A DNA stretch of 12,197 nt, from assembly GCA_934654835.1 (NCBI GenBank), contig CAKUGY010000027.1, positions 1-12,197 on the forward strand, in the 5' to 3' direction. How positions within the stretch are numbered: position 1 is the first letter of the stretch; every line of letters begins with the position of its first letter. Source of the DNA: an uncultured Collinsella sp. Lineage in GTDB: Bacteria > Actinomycetota > Coriobacteriia > Coriobacteriales > Coriobacteriaceae. Shown here piece after piece: positions 8,286 to 12,197 of this stretch. The position numbers and the translations under genes are program-made. The notes beneath the pieces were generated by a model, which did no database searches, was not told where the DNA came from, and saw only the letters and a list, made by a program, of their open reading frames with translations.

Positions 8286-8326
8286 AAAACCACCACAAAG
8301 GGGACAGGCACCTTTGTGGTGGTTTT
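8286..8326 (+). repeat. Perfect 16-bp palindrome between aroE/aroK and aroQ, REP-like and terminator-like
   Basis: Arms 8286-8301 and 8311-8326 are exact inverse complements around a 9-nt loop (8302-8310). The hairpin starts 4 nt after the aroE/aroK stop and its 3' arm ends in TTTT, so it could terminate or attenuate transcription. Its centre reads GGGGACAGGCACC. I recall similar GGTGCCTGTCCCC cores in dispersed palindromic repeats of many bacteria, some associated with REP-type (RAYT) transposases. That identity is from memory. The fold is seen directly; the repeat class is an inference. Confidence 0.6.
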
Positions 8327-8347
8327 CCAACCGCAAAGGAAGCAACC

Positions 8348-8785
8348 ATGAAAGCACTCGTTATCAACGGCCCTAACCTCAACATGCTCGGCATCCGCGA
8401 GCCGGGCATCTACGGCAGCGATAACTACGACCGCCTGGTCCAAATCTGCAAGGAAGCCGGCGCCGCCCAGGGCTTTGACGAGGTCGAGGTCTTCCAGTCC
8501 AACCACGAGGGCAGTATCGTCGACAAGATCCAGGAGGCCTACGGCAAGGTCGACGGCATCATCATCAACCCGGCCGCCTACACGCACACGAGCGTCGCGA
8601 TCCTCGACGCCCTCAAGGCCGTCGCCATCCCCGCCGTCGAGGTCCACATCAGTGCCGTCGAGACCCGCGAGGACTTCCGCCAGGTGAGCTACGCGCGTCT
8701 AGCCTGCTTCGCCACCATCACCGGCGAAGGCCTACAGGGCTACGCCCACGCGCTGGAGCTGCTGAAAGAGCATCTCGAGAAATAA
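8348..8785 (+). CDS. aroQ: 3-dehydroquinate dehydratase, type II
   Basis: This enzyme dehydrates 3-dehydroquinate to 3-dehydroshikimate, the third step, with the small dodecamer-forming type II fold. The 145-residue length is normal. Motifs are NGPNLNMLGIREPGIYG (7-23, with Asn10, Arg17 and the catalytic Tyr22), FQSNHEG (49-55), INPAAYTHTS (73-82), VEVHIS (97-102), R107 and R111, SY (114-115) and GEGLQGY (126-132). The stretch after VEVHIS reads AVETRE, where many relatives have N-x-H-A-R, a mild divergence. An AAAGGAAG ribosome site lies at 8334-8341. It completes the pathway but sits beyond a hairpin, so it may be partly separately expressed. Its last 17 codons recur at 10396-10446. Confidence 0.95.
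   Translation: MKALVINGPNLNMLGIREPGIYGSDNYDRLVQICKEAGAAQGFDEVEVFQSNHEGSIVDKIQEAYGKVDGIIINPAAYTHTSVAILDALKAVAIPAVEVHISAVETREDFRQVSYARLACFATITGEGLQGYAHALELLKEHLEK
8735..8785 (+). repeat. Direct repeat copy 1: 3' end of aroQ
   Basis: The first 41 bases (8735-8775) match 10396-10436 with two differences (G to A at the tenth and eighteenth positions). The last 10 bases diverge except at the stop. Both copies are the same length, share one reading frame and end in TAA. Copy 1 ends Glu-Lys; copy 2 ends Leu-His. Confidence 0.9.
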
Positions 8786-8835
8786 CCAAGCGGTGCCAAT
8801 TCACGAACGCCGATTCGTGTGACCACAACGCCAGC

Positions 8836-8872
8836 GCCGGCAGCAGCAATCCCGCTGCTGCCGGCATTTTAT
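8836..8872 (+). terminator. Intrinsic terminator after aroQ
   Basis: A perfect 12-bp GC-rich stem (8836-8847 with 8854-8865) encloses a 6-nt loop and is followed by ATTTTATT. It is the strongest terminator in the window and closes the aro cluster before the next module. A weaker 6-bp dyad (8802-8807 with 8814-8819) lies just upstream. Confidence 0.9.
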
Positions 8873-8880
8873 TACTGGCA

Positions 8881-8886
8881 TATAAT
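8881..8886 (+). promoter_or_regulatory. Probable -10 box of the DUF4869/ATPase module
   Basis: A perfect TATAAT lies 31 nt before the ATG at 8918 and only a few bases after the aroQ terminator. That position fits independent expression of the two following genes. No good -35 hexamer is seen; the spot where it would lie falls inside the terminator stem. Confidence 0.5.
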
Positions 8887-8917
8887 CGTTGCAGTCACAC
8901 AACGTCTGGAGACCCGC

Positions 8918-9367
8918 ATGCTGAGCATTCACCTGGGAGACTACCCCGGTTCTATTTACGATACCGAGACCTACTTTAGGAACTCGTACCTGGACTCATG
9001 GTTTGAAGACCCCATGGCTGCACAGATCATTAAAAGCGTGGACGGATCCGAGCTCATCGGTCCTCACAACATCGTAAGCAAGCAGCTGGGCTCGATCACC
9101 CCACTCGAACTGTCCGGCGGCGTTAAGACGTTGCTACTAGTACGCAATCTCCCCGATAAGGTATTTAACGCCTCCACCTGCGGCGACAACTGCGCTCGCT
9201 GGTTGCTTAAAATTGGCAAAGAGCAAGACGTCCTTGTAACCCTTTACCACATCATGAAATTCCCTTGGAAGCGTTTTGAGATCCGCATCGATAACGATGG
9301 CCGCATCGTCAGGAACATGCAGGAGTTTGTCGGTGCCACCAATGACTTCTTGGATGTTGATGAGTAA
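8918..9367 (+). CDS. DUF4869-like small protein, function unknown
   Basis: The 149-residue product is soluble-looking, with no signal peptide or membrane segment. Its opening (MLSIHLGDYP, then YDTETYFRNSYLDSW at 14-28), the LSGGVKTLLL stretch (65-74) and NASTCGDNCARW (84-95, Cys88 and Cys92 flanking GDN) match what I recall of the DUF4869 family. This is recognition from memory and was not searched. The ATG at 8918 has GGAG at 8908-8911. A longer reading from the GTG at 8819 would put coding sequence across the terminator and promoter and is rejected. The stop overlaps the next start (TAATG), so the two proteins are probably made together. Base and codon use (for example AGG, CTA and TTA codons) is less GC-biased than in the aro genes. 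No activity can be assigned. Confidence 0.7.
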   Translation: MLSIHLGDYPGSIYDTETYFRNSYLDSWFEDPMAAQIIKSVDGSELIGPHNIVSKQLGSITPLELSGGVKTLLLVRNLPDKVFNASTCGDNCARWLLKIGKEQDVLVTLYHIMKFPWKRFEIRIDNDGRIVRNMQEFVGATNDFLDVDE

Positions 9368-10368
9368 TGAGGGGAACGCATACCGTTGTCGTCGAGCGCG
9401 CAAAAGTAAAGTACACGCTCACCTTTAAACGCAACATTTCCTTCATCCGCGGCAACAGCGGAACCGGCAAAACGACACTCATATCAATGATTCGCGACTA
9501 CAACGACCGAGGACAAGAAAGCGGCGTCAAGCTTAGCTGTGACGTACCCTGCGAAACGCTTTCCGGTAGGCGTTGGGAGCGCGAGCTTTCGATGATCGAG
9601 GACTCTATCGTCTTTCTGGATGAAGGCAACGAGTTTATCTACTCGAAAGACTTCGCAAAAGCCGTTAACGGTTCGTCCAACTACTTTGTTCTGATATCCC
9701 GTCGTGATTCAAACGAACTCCCCTACAGCGTCGACGAGATCCTAAAACTGGTCAACACAACGAGCAAAGTAATTAACGGCCGTAAAAGCGACAAGCGTTT
9801 TTACTCGGTAACCAAGCCGCTTTATAACCACACGACAAGCATGCTGTACCAAGACCTTAACGTAGGGTTCGACAATCCCGACGCCGTAATTGTCGAGGAT
9901 AGCAAGTCTGGCTATCAATTCTACAGCGCTCTTTGCAACCGGCTGGGAATCCCCTGCTACACCGCCACCGGCGTAGCGAATCTAAAACGAACGATTCATG
10001 AATGCCCCGAGCAAAACATCCTTGCCATAGGAGACGGTGCAGCGTTTGGCCCCTACATCGAAAAGGTGCTCGGACAGCGTGTTTACAAGAACGTTCGCTT
10101 GTTCCTCCCGGAATCATTCGAATGGACGCTTCTGCGATCTGGCCTCATTCCCAGCAACGATATCCCAAAGATCCTCGAGGACCCCTCGAACTACATCGAA
10201 AGCCGCGACTACCTGAGCTGGGAGCGATTCTTCACCGATGTATTGATCAAGTACTCGGCAGACACTCGCTACGCCTACAGAAAAGCAAAGCTCAATGAGC
10301 AGTACCTCAAGCCGCAGGCGATAAGTGCCGTATCGAAAGTCTTACCAGAGTGCCTGAGGGCTGAATAG
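9367..10368 (+). CDS. P-loop ATPase with uncharacterised C-terminal domain, partner of the DUF4869-like protein
   Basis: The 333-residue product has an N-terminal P-loop NTPase with Walker A GNSGTGKTT (29-37), Walker B IVFLDEGNEF (81-90) and a following strand ending VLISRR (108-113). No LSGG-type ABC signature or Q-loop is obvious, so it is not a standard ABC ATPase. The C-terminal half (about 170-260) has conserved-looking acidic patches: AVIVEDSKSGYQFY (173-186), AIGDGAAFGPY (220-230) and LPESFEW (247-253). The E177 and D223 placement is loosely reminiscent of a Toprim-like fold as in OLD-family nucleases, but a clear DxD is missing, so this is weak. The ATG shares its A with the preceding stop and lacks a strong ribosome site, implying coupling. 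Sampled GC is near 50%. Function unknown. Confidence 0.75.
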   Translation: MRGTHTVVVERAKVKYTLTFKRNISFIRGNSGTGKTTLISMIRDYNDRGQESGVKLSCDVPCETLSGRRWERELSMIEDSIVFLDEGNEFIYSKDFAKAVNGSSNYFVLISRRDSNELPYSVDEILKLVNTTSKVINGRKSDKRFYSVTKPLYNHTTSMLYQDLNVGFDNPDAVIVEDSKSGYQFYSALCNRLGIPCYTATGVANLKRTIHECPEQNILAIGDGAAFGPYIEKVLGQRVYKNVRLFLPESFEWTLLRSGLIPSNDIPKILEDPSNYIESRDYLSWERFFTDVLIKYSADTRYAYRKAKLNEQYLKPQAISAVSKVLPECLRAE

Positions 10369-10395
10369 CTGCACCTCTCGAAACAGCTCGAACCC

Positions 10396-10446
10396 CAGGG
10401 CTACACCCACGCACTGGAGCTGCTGAAAGAGCATCTGCTACACTAA
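10396..10446 (+). pseudogene. Second copy of the aroQ 3' end (last 17 codons including stop)
   Basis: This fragment reads QGYTHALELLKEHLLH and then stop, against QGYAHALELLKEHLEK in the intact gene. Over the first 41 bases 39 are identical. No start codon, ribosome site or upstream aroQ sequence is present. It begins 27 nt after the ATPase stop and happens to be in the same frame as that gene. It is either the displaced original end of aroQ or an end brought in with the module. It forms direct repeat copy 2, paired with 8735-8785. Confidence 0.85.
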
Positions 10447-10450
10447 TCCC

Positions 10451-10481
10451 TGGGACAAAGACATCAGATATGTTTGTCCCA
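10451..10481 (+). terminator. Hairpin between the aroQ remnant and glf
   Basis: Arms 10451-10459 and 10473-10481 pair over 9 bp, and an inner CAT/ATG extends the stem past a 2-nt bulge. The sequence afterwards (AAATCTT) is a poor T tract. It could be a weak terminator for the ATPase transcript or, before the module arrived, for aroQ. Confidence 0.45.
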
Positions 10482-10524
10482 AATCTTAAGCAACTGTTCG
10501 ATTGACATACAAAGGAGCATATCC

Positions 10525-11649
10525 ATGTCCCAGTACGATTACCTCGTCGTCGGCGCCGGCCTTTCGGGCGCCGTCTTCGCCAACGCCGCCAAGCGCGCCG
10601 GCAAGTCGGTCCTGGTCATCGACCGCCGCGACCACATCGCCGGCAACATCTACACCGAGGACGTCGAGGGCATCCAGGTCCACCGCTACGGCGCGCACAT
10701 CTTCCACACCTCCATGAAGGACGTCTGGGACTACGTCAACCGCTTCGCCGAGTTCAACAACTACGTCAACTCGCCGGTCGCCAACTTCCATGGCAACATG
10801 TACAATATGCCCTTTAACATGAACACCTTCGCCAAGATGTGGCCGGGCGTCGTCACGCCGGCCGACGCAAAGGCCAAGATCGCCGAGCAGGTGGCCGCCG
10901 AAAACATCGGCGAGCCGCAGAACCTTGAGGAGCAGGCGCTCTCCCTCGTGGGCCGCGACATCTTTGAGACGCTCGTAAAGGGCTACACCGAGAAGCAGTG
11001 GGGCCGCGACTGCAAGGACCTGCCCGCGAGCATCATCAAGCGCCTCCCCTGCCGCTTCACCTACGACAACAACTACTTCAACGACCGCTACCAGGGCATC
11101 CCCATGGGCGGCTACACCAAGATGGTCGCCAACATGCTCGGGGGCATCGAGGTCCGCTGCGGCGTGGAGTACAAGGAGCTGGCCGCAGCCGAGCCCGACA
11201 TCGCCGCCAAGACGATCTACTGCGGCCCCATCGACGCGTTCTACGACTTTAAGCTGGGCACGCTGGAGTACCGCAGCCTGCGCTTTGAGACCGAGACGCT
11301 CGACGAGCAGGACCACCAGGGCGTGGCCGTGGTCAACTACACCGAGCGCGAGATCCCCTACACCCGCATCATCGAGCACAAGCACTTCGAGTTCGGCACG
11401 CAGGACAAGACCGTCATCACGCGCGAGTACCCGGCCGACTGGAAGCCCGGCGACGAGCCCTACTACCCCATCAACGACGCCAAGAACGAGGCCCTCTACA
11501 AGCAGTACGAGGAGCTGGCGGCGCAGGAGGGCGACGTGATCTTCGCCGGTCGCCTGGGCGGCTACAAGTACTACGACATGGACAAGGCCATCGCTGCGGC
11601 CTTCGAGCTCGTCCGCAACGAGCTGGGCATGGAGCCCACGGAGGCGTAA
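10525..11649 (+). CDS. glf: UDP-galactopyranose mutase
   Basis: This flavoenzyme interconverts UDP-galactopyranose and UDP-galactofuranose, supplying galactofuranose for cell-surface glycans; it acts in the cytoplasm with reduced FAD. The 374-residue length is typical. It begins with a Rossmann loop VGAGLSGA (9-16) and continues with DRRDHIAGNIY (33-43), YGAHIFHT (55-62), EKQWGRD (156-162), RLPCRFTYDNNYF (173-185), GIPMGGYT (191-198), EYPADW (301-306) and the C-terminal AGRLGGYKYYDMD (341-353), whose Arg343 belongs to the conserved substrate and flavin site. The ATG at 10525 is preceded by AAAGGAG (10511-10517); an earlier in-frame ATG at 10474 falls in the hairpin and lacks a ribosome site. 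GC-rich codon use matches the aro genes. No glycosyltransferase or capsule gene is in the window, and no clear promoter was found. Confidence 0.95.
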   Translation: MSQYDYLVVGAGLSGAVFANAAKRAGKSVLVIDRRDHIAGNIYTEDVEGIQVHRYGAHIFHTSMKDVWDYVNRFAEFNNYVNSPVANFHGNMYNMPFNMNTFAKMWPGVVTPADAKAKIAEQVAAENIGEPQNLEEQALSLVGRDIFETLVKGYTEKQWGRDCKDLPASIIKRLPCRFTYDNNYFNDRYQGIPMGGYTKMVANMLGGIEVRCGVEYKELAAAEPDIAAKTIYCGPIDAFYDFKLGTLEYRSLRFETETLDEQDHQGVAVVNYTEREIPYTRIIEHKHFEFGTQDKTVITREYPADWKPGDEPYYPINDAKNEALYKQYEELAAQEGDVIFAGRLGGYKYYDMDKAIAAAFELVRNELGMEPTEA

Positions 11650-11744
11650 GGCTTTAGCGGCCGAAACGGACAGCTACATTCACAAGAGCAGGAAGCCCGG
11701 TGCAGCATTGTACAGCGTCCCAATCTAGGGCGCCAAAATAGCGA
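11650..11744. other. Non-coding stretch after glf, possible IS end
   Basis: No gene is supported here and no terminator directly follows glf. Bases from about 11709 begin TGTACAGCGTCCCAA and lie just outside the stop codon of the transposase remnant on the minus strand. That is where the terminal inverted repeat of an IS3-type element would be. No partner repeat was found in the window, so this is only a suggestion. Confidence 0.3.
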
Positions 11745-11828
11745 CTAGGCCAAGAGGGCCTGATTTCGGAACTCCTCCGAGGTCAGGCCCTTCAATCTTA
11801 TCACCCTCCGGTGCATGTTCCAGTGGAC
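11745..11828 (-). pseudogene. C-terminal remnant of an IS3-type transposase (orfB)
   Basis: Read on the minus strand, the last 27 codons give an HWN..RR motif followed by RLKGLTSEEFRNQALLA and a TAG stop. This is the pattern I recall at the end of IS3-family orfB proteins (a W-N-x-x-R-R segment, then a LKGL-S/T-x-x-E-x-R-N-x-A-L tail). Upstream in the same frame the resemblance stops near 11829 and a stop codon soon follows. The catalytic DDE core is therefore missing and the element cannot move by itself. Identification is from motif memory without a database search. Confidence 0.55.
11754..11792 (+). terminator. Long hairpin inside the transposase remnant; candidate glf terminator
   Basis: Arms 11756-11770 and 11776-11790 pair over all 15 positions (two T-G wobbles) around a 5-nt loop; pairing can extend by 2 more bp. 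TTCAATCTT follows on the plus strand. It is the only strong hairpin downstream of glf and may end that transcript, although the T tract is interrupted. Confidence 0.45.
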
Positions 11829-12081
11829 CTGCGGGGACGCGAAGGCCGCGGTGCTGGTGCCGTGCTGGCGTCAACGGCGCCGGATCTCAACAAACGGACC
11901 CTGTGCGCCGTGCTGCCGTCAGCATACGATGACGAACTCATGGAGGAGTGGCCGTTCCGGTGGCCTATAACCACGCCGCAGCGCAGAAAGGTGCGACGAG
12001 CCCCGGTCACGACGCAAAAAGCTCATAGATTGATATCTGGGGAGGACCCAAACGGGGCGTAGTGGGGCGGCGAATATAATG
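11829..12081. other. Stretch without recognisable gene next to tRNA-Arg(TCT)
   Basis: An open frame can be read on the plus strand (11811-12062, 83 codons). It lacks a ribosome site, its start lies within the transposase remnant on the other strand, and the protein was not recognised. A TATAAT at 12075-12080 lacks a -35 partner and faces directly into a terminator hairpin. The stretch looks like decayed or mobile-element-derived DNA rather than a working gene. Confidence 0.4.
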
Positions 12082-12108
12082 CAAAAGGCCGGGCACACGG
12101 CCCGGCCT
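12082..12108 (-). terminator. Intrinsic terminator of tRNA-Arg(TCT)
   Basis: On the minus strand a perfect 9-bp GC-rich stem (12100-12108 with 12086-12094) has a 5-nt loop and is followed by TTTTGC. It lies 10 bases beyond the tRNA 3' end. Confidence 0.85.
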
Positions 12109-12118
12109 GCTGTTTTAT

Positions 12119-12195
12119 TGGTGCTCCATGGCGGATTCGAACCGTCGGCCTTGGGATTAGAAGTCCCCTGCTCTATCCAACTGAGCTAATGGAGC
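12119..12195 (-). tRNA. tRNA-Arg, anticodon TCT
   Basis: The minus strand folds as a tRNA with acceptor arms GCTCCAT/ATGGAGC, D-stem GCTC/GAGC and loop CTTCTAA placing anticodon TCT at 34-36 (Arg codons AGA and AGG). The 3' CCA is encoded. Two stem positions do not pair: G-A at 27:43 in the anticodon stem and A-C at 50:64 in the T-stem. Its promoter lies outside the window. It is on the same strand as the tRNA-Arg(CCG) at the left edge. Confidence 0.92.
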
Positions 12196-12197
12196 AA

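Noticed and set aside
8819..8917. GTG start extending the DUF4869-like protein by 33 residues
   Set aside because: The extension would be encoded by the aroQ terminator and the -10 box, is Ala/Pro-rich and has no ribosome site; the ATG at 8918 does.
10474..10524. Upstream ATG for glf
   Set aside because: It lies inside the hairpin arm without a ribosome site; the canonical N-terminus of the enzyme starts at 10525 behind AAAGGAG.
11811..12062. Plus-strand 83-codon open frame
   Set aside because: No ribosome site, its start overlaps the transposase remnant on the other strand, and the product was not recognised. It is kept only as an unexplained stretch.
12075..12080. TATAAT as a plus-strand promoter
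   Set aside because: No -35 box at suitable spacing, and it points straight into a terminator hairpin and an antisense tRNA.
1..12197. CRISPR array
   Set aside because: No regularly spaced direct repeats were seen; the only clear long direct repeat is the two-copy aroQ tail.

Overview
The window looks like chromosomal DNA from a GC-rich bacterium, most likely a Coriobacteriia member close to Collinsella. That placement is inferred from base composition, protein flavour and gene content; no search was run.

Layout. A minus-strand tRNA-Arg(CCG) with its own promoter and terminator lies at the left edge (35-200). From 363 to 8785 runs a plus-strand aromatic amino acid cluster: DAHP synthase (aroF), prephenate dehydrogenase (tyrA), aroB, aroA, aroC, a chorismate mutase-prephenate dehydratase (pheA), a fused shikimate dehydrogenase-shikimate kinase (aroE/aroK) and type II dehydroquinase (aroQ). 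Together these encode all seven steps from PEP plus erythrose-4-phosphate to chorismate, and the branches to prephenate, phenylpyruvate and hydroxyphenylpyruvate. Spacing is tight (overlap, 0, 1, 3, 36 and 39 nt) up to aroE/aroK, so this is probably one transcript. A 16-bp palindrome separates aroE/aroK from aroQ, and a strong terminator follows aroQ. A terminator-like hairpin also sits upstream of aroF and may be an attenuator.

Accessory insert. From about 8786 to 10395 lies a two-gene module of lower GC: a small protein resembling DUF4869 (8918-9367) and a P-loop ATPase with an uncharacterised C-terminal half (9367-10368). Its own -10 box lies just past the aroQ terminator. Right after it, at 10396-10446, is a second in-frame copy of the last 17 codons of aroQ including the stop. 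The module is therefore bracketed by direct repeats of the aroQ 3' end, as expected for DNA acquired by recombination at that end. This is the most interesting part of the window. A defence or conflict role is only a hypothesis.

Right side. UDP-galactopyranose mutase (glf, 10525-11649) makes the galactofuranose donor for cell-surface glycans. After it come about 470 bases without an intact gene. They hold the C-terminal remnant of an IS3-type transposase on the minus strand, a long hairpin inside it and unrecognised sequence. The window ends in a minus-strand tRNA-Arg(TCT) with its terminator. The mobile debris faces the 3' end of that tRNA gene.
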